The notes beneath the pieces are model-generated. The model was not told the origin of the DNA and did not search any database. It was given only the letters and a program-made list of their open reading frames with translations. Below are positions 1 to 9,362 of a DNA stretch of 64,000 nucleotides, one piece after another. Position 1 is the first letter of the stretch. Each line of letters begins with the position of its first letter. Made by a program: the position numbers and the translations under genes. Where the stretch lies: assembly GCF_003583765.1 (NCBI RefSeq), contig NZ_QXQA01000015.1:104541-168540 (forward strand). Direction: 5' to 3'. Origin of the DNA: Paenibacillus nanensis (GTDB lineage: Bacteria > Bacillota > Bacilli > Paenibacillales > Paenibacillaceae).

Positions 1-3000
1 AGCAAACCTGCGGCAGCTGCATCTAGCTCTTCCTGCGAAGCCTCTGGATTGCCGAATACAAATTGGGCTTCCGTTGCCGCGCGTTGAAGTTGCTCCATGC
101 TCTCCTCGGTATACAGGTCGGATTCTACGGCCCCGGCTTCTTCCAGCAGTACCGGAATTAACGTGTTATCCCGCCACTCTTCGGACGCATCGTTCATGGC
201 CGACTGAATGTCCGCGGCGGTTAATGCGTAATTATAAATGCGGAATTCGTCCACCATGCCGCCGAACAGCGGGTCCGCCGCCCACATGCTCTTGCCGATG
301 TAATTCACGCTTGGGCGGAAATCGCTCGGCTTGATCGTCACCTTATTGTTCTCGGCTTTGAGCACGCCGTTCACATACAGCTTAGCCGAACCGCCGCCTA
401 GGGTTACAGCGACGTGCACCCATCCGTTCGCAGGCATTTGCGACGTTTCGACCATCTGTTCGCCGCCTCCGTTCTTCATGGCAAACCGGAGGGTATTCGA
501 GCCCGACCTCGGCGTCAGGAACAAATATTGATTCGTGTTATTGCCGAAATCGAAGATGCGCTGCCACTGATTGCCGCCCTTCCAATTCACCCAAGCTGCA
601 ATCGTAATGGAATCGGAAGCAGCCAGCGGATGTGTCAGCGGCAAAGCAATGTAGTGGCTTGTGCCGTCCAATTGGATGGCCTGGCCTAGCTTCCCTTCCG
701 CGTATCGTCCAAGCCCCTCGATGACGCCATGCTTCGTGCCGATCGCATTGTCTACACTTCCTTCGAACTTATAAAGCGAGACATGAACAAGCAGCTTCTC
801 CGCAAGATCGAGCTGTGCCGCCAGCAGCGTCTTATCTGCTCCAGGCTCCTTCATCTCCGCTTCGATCCGCAAGGCTTCCTTCATGTATAAGTAGTGGCTG
901 CCTTTCGTATAATCCGCCGCAGGCAGAAGCTGCAGACGGACATTCATCTTGACGGTCTGACGAACAGCGAAGCTTCCGTTGCTCACCGTGAACGTCACCG
1001 GGTGCTCGCCAAAGTCAGATTGCTTCGGAACCCATGTAAAAATACCGTTCTCTGCATCAAATCCTGCCCCTGCGGGCAAGTTCTCTACACTATAGACCAG
1101 CGCAGCGCCCGATGGCTCCGATGCATTAATCTCATAGGTGAAAGGCGTCTTCGCCGTTACGTCCACCGCGGTGTCGGAACCGATAATCGGTTGCCCTATG
1201 ACCGTCATTTTGACTTTTCTGGACGAAGACAGCCCGCCGGCAGAAACCGTAAAGGTGACGGTGTATACGCCGCCTTGTTCTTTCGCCGGTGTCCAGCTGA
1301 AGGTGCGGGTTCCGGAATCGAACGTCGCCCCGGCAGGCATATCCTGCACCAGAAATTCGGCATCGGTTGCGTTCACCGCTTCGATCCGGAAAGTCAGCGT
1401 ATGATCCGCAATGACGGATTGATCCGCGATCGGTTTAAGCACCGGCACCCCTTCGATGTAGACCAATTTTTCGAGCGCTTCAATCAGGCTGCTGTCTGCG
1501 GCATCCGTTTCGGCTTGCGTAGCTTTTGCGTCGTGGAACAACGTCCTTGCGGCATCCGCTTCTTGTTCGAGAGCCTGCAAGGACTCCTCCGTATAGACGC
1601 CGGCCTCGGCCGCTGCCGACGCTTCAGCCAGCAAGTGTCCGAGCAGCGTCTTGTCGGTCGGAATTTCTAACAGCTCGATTTCCTCAAAGTTGACAAAGCC
1701 GTTATGGTCGTCATATATGCGGATATACCGGTATGGCGTCTTATCGGGATTAGGCGCAGCGTACCAATCATACGCGGATGTGCTCGGAATTTTATACAGA
1801 TCCGTCCAATGTTCTCCGTCATTCGAGCCTTTAAAGAGCGTTCCGTTAATTCGGCTTACATGCGTCCTTCGAGGCAGGTAGCGGAACGTATCGATAACTT
1901 TTTTATTATCTTCGCCAAAGTCAACGTCGACCCAGCTGACGAAGGAGCGGTTATGGGCTATCGTATCCGGGTTTTCATCGAACAAGAACCAGGCGTTTTG
2001 TTCCTCGGAAATGGCGTCATTCCCCCAAAATTTCTCGGAAGCTCTGGCCATCGAAGGCTCCACCTGAACTTTCGTCAGCAGCGTACGGACCGATACGAGC
2101 GTTTCCTTCGCTTCATAAACGGCAACAATGAGCCCTTCCTCATTGGCATCAGGCTTCGCCATTTCCTCTTTAATCCGGTTCAGCTCCTGACGGAACAAAT
2201 AATAACTCAATTTCGTGTAGTCAGCGGCCGGCAAGCCTTCCGCATCCTCCATAACCGCTTCGATCGGGTCCGCATGCACGGACACCGTCTCCGAGAACGG
2301 CTGCAGCGAGCCGTCTCCATGAACAGCCAGCACTTTATAATATACGCTTCCATAACGGAAGCCCGACTCCTTATATGATGTCGCTCTTAACCACGAAGCC
2401 GCCTCTTCCCAGGGCGAGCCGTCCGCCAATTCGGAAGTGCCGGGCTTAAATACCGGATCATAACGGCTGGCTTCCTCGTCATAAGTGCGGTATACATGGA
2501 ACCAAGAAGCTTGCTTCGGCTTGTTCCAATACAGCGTCACTTCGTCCTTTTGCTTCGCGGCATAGGGTGACAGGCTGCCGCTCGCAATGGCCTCCACCGC
2601 TACTTCGCTGAACTGCGCCGAATCGGACGCGGCTACGCCAATGTAGTACGCATAGGTCAGTAACCCGGACACTTTCGCGACGTAGATCCAATCGGCGCCA
2701 TCCTTGGAGACGAAGGCGTATACGGTCTGCGAATCATGATCCCGCATCAGCTTCACGTACGGATACTCGGCTGCGGAATAGTCATCCATGCCGGCACGGT
2801 ATGGACTTGCCGCAACCTCCCACCAATGATGGAAGGAGTTACGGGTTCGGGTCTGCAGAACCAGTTTGCCGCCGTCGTCCGCGCCAAAGTAAATATAGCG
2901 CGCCTTATCGGCCGAAAGCCGGTCCCTCAGCAGAAGTCCGCTTGCCTCGCCGGACGCGCTGTCGATCCTCGCGCTAATCGCGCTGCTGCCGGTTGCGGTC

Positions 3001-6000
3001 CGATTCACATAATGGATCGAATCGGTGATATCCCGCTCGCTAACGATATAATCTTTCCCTTCGCCAAGGCCGTTTCCATTGACATCTCGGATCGCGATCG
3101 TCGATCCGTCGATAACCGCGCTGCCCGATGTGCCGCCGATCCGGTCATCCCGCCAAGCCGCCGCATCGGCATTGCCGGATGCCGGCTCCGGCAGCTCGAC
3201 CTTGGCGCGCCAGGACTCCCATCCTTCGCCATGTTCATTCACGGCAGACACTTTATAATAATACGTTTTACCATTTTGGACTGAAGAGTCCTTGTAATAA
3301 TGGCCGGTTATGCCAGCGGCTATCGTCTCATATTCGCCGTCCTCCGTTTCGGACCGTTTAATTGTGTACGACGCTCCGCCGGATGTCATCTTCCAGGAGA
3401 CGCCGGCGTAGCCGTTACCGGCAACCGCATGCACGAAATCTACGTGAGAAGGCTTGGGCGCAAGCTCGATAGCCGAGGTCAGCTTCAGGACCATCGCCGT
3501 TTTGGACGTGATGGTCACCTTGCCGTCCACAACCGGAATCTGCTCGCCGGATACAAGATCAAGCACTTCGCTGCCCGCAAAGTCCGCCGGCAATTCCACT
3601 TCGTAAGTCCGTTCGTTTCCGTATACATCCCGAGTCGTGTTAAAAATCATGAAATATTGGCCGTATCTCGACGTACTCAGCTCCGGATAACCGGAATAAG
3701 GCGTATCCGCTTCGAAATTTTCGCGGTTCACCTCGCCGACACCCGGCTGGTACGAAATCGGAGACGGTTCGCCGGCCAGCGCCTGCGGCGCCCCGCTCCA
3801 GTTGGTCGCGCGATCCGACTGGAAGTCCCAATCGATATTGCTCGCGCGCAAGTAATAATCCTCATAACGGAAAATGTTATTGGTGGCGACCTGGACGATA
3901 TGATCATATTGATCCTTCACGACATGAAGCCGCCCGTTGCCGGCCATCCCCCGGTTCTTGTAAAACATCGAGCCGAACATACGGAAGTCGCCGTCTCTAA
4001 CCGACACATACAAATTGTCGACGTCTGCAAAAGCCAGCTGCTCGTAATCTTCCGGATCGACGCCTAGCGCGGCAATTTCTTCCGGCTTGTAATAATCGAA
4101 ATCCGTCTGCGGGAGTACGACGCCTGCCATAACGCTGCCGGCAAATCGGTCGTAGTCCGCCCGCCCTTCCGTCACATAATGATACGTCTCCGCGAGCCGG
4201 TAGTCAGGACCGCTCATCGTTCCTCGATGCCCGAAGTCCTTCGTTTGCATGAGCTGGCGATCCGCTAGCTGCTGCTGTACGAAGCCGACCGCTTCCCGCG
4301 CGTACTGCCAATAGTCGTCCCATTCGGGACCGCTGTAGCGCTCCTCACGTTCAGCCATCGCCATCTCGAGCGAAGCGAACTGTAAGCCCATGCCAAGACC
4401 GATTCTTGCGCCATATGCGGCGAAGCCCGGCAGCCCGCTGTTCCGCTCGTCGGTTACGGCTTCCGTTCTTACCAGCCTTCTTCCCTCGCTGTCGAGATCC
4501 GAATAACGGACAAATCCGCGAGCATGGATCGATCGCAGCGCCGCTTTCAATATTTCGTCATTCATCGCCTCGTCCCCGGCATGACCTAACGTTTTATAGT
4601 AATAAGTAACAAGGTAATTTGCGGCTTCGCCATAGTTCGCGACATAACCGTTCTCCCTCGTCAGCCCCGCCTCCGTCAGGCCGGTATAATGCATGCCGTA
4701 AGGCAGCCTTCTCACGACTTCACCATTGGCGTCCAGCTTGCTCTTCGCGAGTCCTTTGCCGACAATATGAGTGAAATCGTCCGTGAAGACAGCCGTTCCA
4801 TCGTGCAAGAACAATGAATGGTACAAATCCAGCTCTTCCCCGTTCGGACCGACCAGCACTTCTTCGCCTAGGAAGGGAGAGATCCCTAAGGCTTCCAGCA
4901 ACATTTGCCGGCTGCGCTCCCGGCCTTCATAGAAGCTTGAGCCGATCAGCCGCAAGCCCTCGTGCGCTTCCCAAGCGCCTACATACGTGTAGTAGACTTG
5001 GTTATAAATATACGAAAGCCGCGCGCGGGCAAAATCGAAATTCGCCTTCAGCACCCGTTCCCACGCCTCGCGGCGCGTCAGTTCTCCGCCGTTCCAATCG
5101 ACGCCTGCGAGCGAGAACTCGCCTTCAGTCGTCCCCGTCACGAACGGCTCATCCAGAAACGCGTTAAACGCGTCTTCCCCATAGATCGTATCGTCATGGA
5201 TGATGCTTTCCGCAATGTACAGCGCTTCTCCGAGCGCGCCATAATAGCCGCCCCAGTCGCCTTGATGCCCGCCGCGCAGCACCAGCCTCGTATTGCCGTA
5301 ATAATCCTTGACATGGTTGTCGATCGTTTTGAAAATGCGCTGAAGCGCCGCCCGCTTCTCCTCCGGCGTCTTCGCCGGCGACCAGCTGTACTTCAGAGCG
5401 CTGGCGTAAAACATCAGCTCGTCTTGATAACGGATAATCGACATTTTGCCGCCGGCGCTGCCGTCCACTTTAGCCGACAAGGAGTTGAACAGGTTGACAT
5501 GGTCTCTTACGTAAGTGTCGACCAGCGCCTGCTTCTCCGCTTCCGACATATCCGGCACGACCATCGTATCCGGCGTTTGGCCGGGTTTCATTTTATAGCC
5601 TTGTTTTTCTCCGTCGACGTCGATATAAGCCTGCGTGTGGGTGTAGGCGCTATAGTAGCCCCGCGAGCTGGATGTCATATTCCCCCACGGGTTAAACGAT
5701 TTCAACGTAATCTCGACGGTTTCTTTTCCGTAAGTGGATTCCAGCGGAAGCAGAATCGTATTGTATAAAAATCGGTTCGGAAGCATCCAGCCTTTGTTTA
5801 TCGCATCGTAATCTCCGTTGCTGACATAGCCGACTTGCTCGCCGCTAATGTTGACCATCGTCACGGAGGATGACTCTTCCCCCGAAAATTTTAACGTAAA
5901 ATAGTTGCGAAGATACGGATCGACCTTCATCGTGAACGTCAGGTCTCCGCCTTGCCCCTCAGCAGGAATACGCGGATTCGAAACCCGCGCCGGCTCACCG

Positions 6001-6254
6001 AAGAGCCCGGTGATGACGCTCGTCAATTCGCCTTCGAATTGATGCTCCATCTCAGAGTCTGCTCTGCCGAAAATGATTTTGTCCAATACACCGTCTTTAG
6101 CCGCAGTCTCTTCCGCCGCATGAACGGCCGCGCCCGGCATCACCCCGGCCGTTTGTATAATCATTGAAGCCGCTAAGAAGCTGATAAATACCTTTCCCGC
6201 ATAGTTCCGCGCTTTCCCTGCTTTGTTGAAAAACTTATTCAAGCGATACGACAT
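1..6254 (-). CDS. Giant secreted multi-modular glycan-associated protein (C-terminus outside window)
   Basis: An uninterrupted minus-strand frame starts at an ATG at 6254, preceded by GGGAGGGGAAGGA, and runs off the left edge; about 2,084 residues are visible. Residues 1-46 are a signal peptide with a charged N-terminus, hydrophobic core and an AVHA cleavage site. Residues about 50-925 are a large mostly helical region rich in Trp and Tyr that I cannot assign; a toroid-type polysaccharide-active domain is possible. The rest is a string of binding or linker modules: FnIII (about 932-1015), a concanavalin/DUF1349-like module (1020-1220), a second FnIII-like module (1220-1320), a short helical FIVAR-like segment, a discoidin/F5-8C-like module (1389-1525), FIVAR (1525-1600), two putative-Ig repeats (1600-1770), LamG (1815-2015) and another FIVAR at the edge. 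This architecture is typical of Paenibacillus cell-surface or secreted glycan-degrading proteins. The substrate is unknown. A cre box lies upstream, suggesting glucose repression. Confidence 0.85.
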   Translation of the reverse strand, partial: MSYRLNKFFNKAGKARNYAGKVFISFLAASMIIQTAGVMPGAAVHAAEETAAKDGVLDKIIFGRADSEMEHQFEGELTSVITGLFGEPARVSNPRIPAEGQGGDLTFTMKVDPYLRNYFTLKFSGEESSSVTMVNISGEQVGYVSNGDYDAINKGWMLPNRFLYNTILLPLESTYGKETVEITLKSFNPWGNMTSSSRGYYSAYTHTQAYIDVDGEKQGYKMKPGQTPDTMVVPDMSEAEKQALVDTYVRDHVNLFNSLSAKVDGSAGGKMSIIRYQDELMFYASALKYSWSPAKTPEEKRAALQRIFKTIDNHVKDYYGNTRLVLRGGHQGDWGGYYGALGEALYIAESIIHDDTIYGEDAFNAFLDEPFVTGTTEGEFSLAGVDWNGGELTRREAWERVLKANFDFARARLSYIYNQVYYTYVGAWEAHEGLRLIGSSFYEGRERSRQMLLEALGISPFLGEEVLVGPNGEELDLYHSLFLHDGTAVFTDDFTHIVGKGLAKSKLDANGEVVRRLPYGMHYTGLTEAGLTRENGYVANYGEAANYLVTYYYKTLGHAGDEAMNDEILKAALRSIHARGFVRYSDLDSEGRRLVRTEAVTDERNSGLPGFAAYGARIGLGMGLQFASLEMAMAEREERYSGPEWDDYWQYAREAVGFVQQQLADRQLMQTKDFGHRGTMSGPDYRLAETYHYVTEGRADYDRFAGSVMAGVVLPQTDFDYYKPEEIAALGVDPEDYEQLAFADVDNLYVSVRDGDFRMFGSMFYKNRGMAGNGRLHVVKDQYDHIVQVATNNIFRYEDYYLRASNIDWDFQSDRATNWSGAPQALAGEPSPISYQPGVGEVNRENFEADTPYSGYPELSTSRYGQYFMIFNTTRDVYGNERTYEVELPADFAGSEVLDLVSGEQIPVVDGKVTITSKTAMVLKLTSAIELAPKPSHVDFVHAVAGNGYAGVSWKMTSGGASYTIKRSETEDGEYETIAAGITGHYYKDSSVQNGKTYYYKVSAVNEHGEGWESWRAKVELPEPASGNADAAAWRDDRIGGTSGSAVIDGSTIAIRDVNGNGLGEGKDYIVSERDITDSIHYVNRTATGSSAISARIDSASGEASGLLLRDRLSADKARYIYFGADDGGKLVLQTRTRNSFHHWWEVAASPYRAGMDDYSAAEYPYVKLMRDHDSQTVYAFVSKDGADWIYVAKVSGLLTYAYYIGVAASDSAQFSEVAVEAIASGSLSPYAAKQKDEVTLYWNKPKQASWFHVYRTYDEEASRYDPVFKPGTSELADGSPWEEAASWLRATSYKESGFRYGSVYYKVLAVHGDGSLQPFSETVSVHADPIEAVMEDAEGLPAADYTKLSYYLFRQELNRIKEEMAKPDANEEGLIVAVYEAKETLVSVRTLLTKVQVEPSMARASEKFWGNDAISEEQNAWFLFDENPDTIAHNRSFVSWVDVDFGEDNKKVIDTFRYLPRRTHVSRINGTLFKGSNDGEHWTDLYKIPSTSAYDWYAAPNPDKTPYRYIRIYDDHNGFVNFEEIELLEIPTDKTLLGHLLAEASAAAEAGVYTEESLQALEQEADAARTLFHDAKATQAETDAADSSLIEALEKLVYIEGVPVLKPIADQSVIADHTLTFRIEAVNATDAEFLVQDMPAGATFDSGTRTFSWTPAKEQGGVYTVTFTVSAGGLSSSRKVKMTVIGQPIIGSDTAVDVTAKTPFTYEINASEPSGAALVYSVENLPAGAGFDAENGIFTWVPKQSDFGEHPVTFTVSNGSFAVRQTVKMNVRLQLLPAADYTKGSHYLYMKEALRIEAEMKEPGADKTLLAAQLDLAEKLLVHVSLYKFEGSVDNAIGTKHGVIEGLGRYAEGKLGQAIQLDGTSHYIALPLTHPLAASDSITIAAWVNWKGGNQWQRIFDFGNNTNQYLFLTPRSGSNTLRFAMKNGGGEQMVETSQMPANGWVHVAVTLGGGSAKLYVNGVLKAENNKVTIKPSDFRPSVNYIGKSMWAADPLFGGMVDEFRIYNYALTAADIQSAMNDASEEWRDNTLIPVLLEEAGAVESDLYTEESMEQLQRAATEAQFVFGNPEASQEELDAAAAGL

Positions 6255-6295
6255 TCCTTCCCCTCCCGTTTGTCAATACGATGGAAACAGATTGA

Positions 6296-6310
6296 TTGGA
6301 ATCGCTTTCA
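6296..6310. promoter_or_regulatory. Putative cre (CcpA) box
   Basis: TTGGAATCGCTTTCA matches the catabolite-responsive element consensus WTGNAANCGNWNNCW at every defined position. It lies about 42 bases upstream of the start codon of the large secreted protein, where CcpA bound to it would block transcription. The match is seen in the sequence; CcpA control is inferred. Confidence 0.55.
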
Positions 6311-6498
6311 ATTTGTCGTGCCATTCACCCCCATTAACCGCAAATCGTATAACATGAATTTTGTAACGGCCTCCTCGCAAGCTGAACGGTATTCTTTTTT
6401 GCCGTTGCCCCTAATTCTACCGAGAGAACGACTGTAAAAATGGTAATACCGTGCTTAAAAATGTTAAATTATTGGCACTGTCGTCTACACACGAAATG

Positions 6499-7395
6499 CT
6501 ACCTAGCTTCTTCCTGCTTTTTAAACGATTGCTGAAATCTTGTCCGGTACTTGAGCGGTGTCGTGCCGACCTCCTGCTTGAACAATTGCACGAAGTAAGA
6601 CGGATTCGGAATGCCCACCTCGTGCCCGACCATCTCGACCGATTTTGTCGTTGTCTCAAGCAGCCTGCATGCCTGTCTGATACGTTTCGCAATGACATAC
6701 TCCTTGAGCGTGCTGCCCGTTCCTTCATGGAACAGCTTCGACAAATAAAACTTGGACAAATGCATGGCTTCGGCAAGATCGTCAAGATGGAACGATTCGT
6801 GATAGTGTTCATCGATCCATTGCATCGCTGCTTGGATATATCCCGTCGATTGCCGTTCAGCCTTATAGGACAGCTTCGCATAGGAAGGAGTGCTTGATAG
6901 GATAACGTCAAGCAGCCTAAGAACCATCATCGCGATTTCCTCCGGGTCTTCGGCTTTCTCATCCTTCCTTGTATGGTGATAATCGTCGTAAATGCGTTCG
7001 ACAGCAGCTTCGGATGAAGACAAGTCGATTGCCTGCAATTGCCGAGAACCGCGCAGAAGCGCCGTAAATAGATGGCCGCGTTTGGGGAAAGGCTGGAGCA
7101 TAGATTCGATAAACTGTGGTTCGAAATGGAAAATGGTACGCGTGTAGGGCTGCTCCGGGCTAACATCCGCATACACATGATGCAGCTGATAAGGCTGAAA
7201 GAAAAACAGCATGCCGCGCCGCAGCGGGAATGTGTGGCCGCCAATGACGACATGTCCCGTCCCTTCGTGTACGTACAAAACCTCACAGCATTGATGCCAA
7301 TGCTGATATCCCTTATATTGGCCGGTATTGTGAAGCCGGTAATCCCAGAACAGCTTTGCGCCTCCAAAGACGACCGCATCAAACATCCGTTTCAT
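6499..7395 (-). CDS. AraC-family transcriptional regulator
   Basis: 298 residues from the ATG at 7395, which has GGGGGG about 6 bases upstream; a TTG eight codons earlier is possible but has no better ribosome site. The N-terminal half is a cupin-like sensor domain (histidine-rich, with EVLYVHEGTGHVVIGG followed by LRRGMLFFFQPYQLHHV). The C-terminal 100 residues hold two helix-turn-helix motifs of the AraC/XylS type (LDDLAEAMHLSKFYLSKLF, then VGHEVGIPNPSYFVQLFK). Such regulators usually bind a sugar through the cupin and activate a neighbouring carbohydrate gene; the secreted protein encoded just downstream on the same strand is the obvious candidate target, which is inference. No strong terminator is seen between the two, so read-through is possible. 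Confidence 0.9.
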   Translation of the reverse strand: MKRMFDAVVFGGAKLFWDYRLHNTGQYKGYQHWHQCCEVLYVHEGTGHVVIGGHTFPLRRGMLFFFQPYQLHHVYADVSPEQPYTRTIFHFEPQFIESMLQPFPKRGHLFTALLRGSRQLQAIDLSSSEAAVERIYDDYHHTRKDEKAEDPEEIAMMVLRLLDVILSSTPSYAKLSYKAERQSTGYIQAAMQWIDEHYHESFHLDDLAEAMHLSKFYLSKLFHEGTGSTLKEYVIAKRIRQACRLLETTTKSVEMVGHEVGIPNPSYFVQLFKQEVGTTPLKYRTRFQQSFKKQEEAR

Positions 7396-7541
7396 GATCC
7401 ATCCCCCCGCTGCAATCAAAAGTCTATCTTTATCGTAGCAATGCGGTTCTCATCAGCCTATCGCACTTTTGCAAGATTGCTAGCAATTTTTAATGAAAAG
7501 AAAAGAAAATCGTCCGGCCATTTTCATTCCAACGAATGGAA

Positions 7542-7569
7542 CGAAAAAAGACAGCGAATAATCGCTGTC
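7542..7569 (-). terminator. Rho-independent terminator after the sensor kinase gene
   Basis: On the minus strand GGGACAGCGA, loop, TCGCTGTC is followed by TTTTTT. The 8-bp stem lies about 33 bases beyond the kinase stop codon. Confidence 0.8.
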
Positions 7570-7601
7570 CCTTCGGCCATTATAGATCGGCTGCCGCGAG
7601 C

Positions 7602-9362
7602 TTACGTAATCTTCGGCATCACCGTCGCAGCAGGCACATCAATCGTAACGCACGCGCCTGGTCCGCCCTGCTTGTCTCCAAATCGGATAGCATTCGGTTC
7701 TCCGAAGTAAAGCTCAAGCCGCTTTTCGATATTTTTGGTTCCGTACCCGCTTCCTTGATAAGTAGGCCGTCTGCGTTCGCCGCCTTCCTTCATGCCGGGA
7801 CCATCGTCTTCAACCGTAATTCTCAAGCGTTCATTCATAATTTTTCCATTGATCATGATCGTTCCGCTGCCGGTGTCGCTCTCCAAAATGCCATGGACAA
7901 TCGCGTTTTCGACAAGCGGCTGCAGCGTAATTTTAGGCAGAAGACAAGCCTTTGCTTCCTCTTCCACATCGATGGTGAAGGCGATTCGCCCTTTGTACCG
8001 TTTTTGCTGAATCTCCATGTAGTGCTTACATAAGAGCAGCTCGTGTTCAACGGAGACATAATCCTCGCCTTTACCGAGAATAAGCTTGTAGTAATCCGAA
8101 AGCGCGTAGATCACCTCTTGAATGTTGCGGCGCTCGTCTTTCTTGGCCATCCATACGATCATGTCCAGCGTATTGTATAGAAAATGAGGGTTGATTTGCG
8201 ATTGCAGCGCCTTCAATTCCGCGCCAAGCTTTTCTTGGCCTAGCTTAAATTGTTCCTTCATCAGTTCCCTAACGCTATTAATCATATAGTTATAGCTGGA
8301 AACCAAGTGTCCGACCTCATCCTCCCGAGGCTCGATGTCCAGTGTATTCAGCCTGCCTTGTCGGACTTGAATCATTTTGTTCATCAGAAGGAAAATCCGG
8401 GAGGTGATGGAGCGCGTTACCGGATAAATAACGAGCAGCAGCAGAACGCTGATCAACAGATACGTTACCAGCATCTGGTTGCGAATGGCGTTAATGTCTT
8501 CCGATAACGCTTGCTGCGATATGACGGAACGAAGATAAAGATTCGACGTGCCGACTCGAATGCTTCTTGCCAAATAATCGCCGGATGGAAGCGAAATCTC
8601 AGCGAATTCGCTCGATTGCCCTACATCAAGCGGCAGCCGCATGGATGCCAGCTTATCTTCCCGGTTGCTCACAACGAGCTCCCCGCCGTCGGTCTCCAAA
8701 TAAACCAATTGATCCAGGATAGAAGCGGTTAAGTACTGCCGGAGCATGTCCGGGTTCATTCGAATCGTGACGATGCCGACCGGCTCCGAGTAATTATCGC
8801 TGTTCCATAATATTCTCCCAAGCGTTAAGTAGGTGTGGGAAACCGCACGTTCGTCCGTTTCGCGAACGAGCACCCATACGGACTCCCCGCCGCCGTTTAA
8901 CACGTTTTGTGCCCAAGACTCGTTCTGGACGCTGTCGAGAGGGCGATACATCTTCGCGTCCTCGGCCGTTACAACGAACCGTCCGTCAATGTAATATACA
9001 ATACCGTCGTACTCGGAATGATTTTGCAAAATGTTCGTGTATTCGGTAATGTGCTCGAACTCTGCTAGCTGCTCCCATACGGCCATGCTCTCCGGATCTC
9101 TCGAGAAGACGTCATTTAGCTTTTCGTCGATCATAATCATCGAAGAAATCTCTTCAATATGCGAAAATTTGCTGGACAGCATCGAGAGCGATTGCGTGAA
9201 GCTCTGATCAGCAGCGAATTGCTGATTGCTAACCACGGAATCGCGAAGCTCCCCATATGACAAAAAAAACGTAAAGACGAGAGGCCCAATGCCAACTGCC
9301 GCCAATAGCACAATCAGCTTTTTCCGTAAGGACAGATCTCTGATTCGTTTCGCCAGCCTCAT
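7602..9362 (-). CDS. YesM-type sensor histidine kinase
   Basis: 586 residues. Transmembrane segments at about 14-35 and 293-313 flank a roughly 255-residue extracellular sensor (Cache-like). A HAMP linker follows, then a His_kinase domain with the phospho-acceptor motif SQINPHFLYNTLD (His near residue 393) and a HATPase_c domain with N-box ENAIVHG and G-box DDGPGM. This is the LytS/YesM class of kinases that pair with AraC-type response regulators and sense extracellular carbohydrate, often through a binding lipoprotein. Its start overlaps the stop of the regulator gene by 4 bases (ATGA), so the two are translationally coupled. A terminator follows the gene. Confidence 0.95.
   Translation of the reverse strand: MRLAKRIRDLSLRKKLIVLLAAVGIGPLVFTFFLSYGELRDSVVSNQQFAADQSFTQSLSMLSSKFSHIEEISSMIMIDEKLNDVFSRDPESMAVWEQLAEFEHITEYTNILQNHSEYDGIVYYIDGRFVVTAEDAKMYRPLDSVQNESWAQNVLNGGGESVWVLVRETDERAVSHTYLTLGRILWNSDNYSEPVGIVTIRMNPDMLRQYLTASILDQLVYLETDGGELVVSNREDKLASMRLPLDVGQSSEFAEISLPSGDYLARSIRVGTSNLYLRSVISQQALSEDINAIRNQMLVTYLLISVLLLLVIYPVTRSITSRIFLLMNKMIQVRQGRLNTLDIEPREDEVGHLVSSYNYMINSVRELMKEQFKLGQEKLGAELKALQSQINPHFLYNTLDMIVWMAKKDERRNIQEVIYALSDYYKLILGKGEDYVSVEHELLLCKHYMEIQQKRYKGRIAFTIDVEEEAKACLLPKITLQPLVENAIVHGILESDTGSGTIMINGKIMNERLRITVEDDGPGMKEGGERRRPTYQGSGYGTKNIEKRLELYFGEPNAIRFGDKQGGPGACVTIDVPAATVMPKIT

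Noticed and set aside
894..1670. 258-codon plus-strand open frame, and many similar ones between 74 and 6167
   Set aside because: They lie opposite the continuous minus-strand frame of the giant secreted protein, have Arg-rich low-complexity products and no ribosome sites; they are antisense shadows caused by GC-rich codons.
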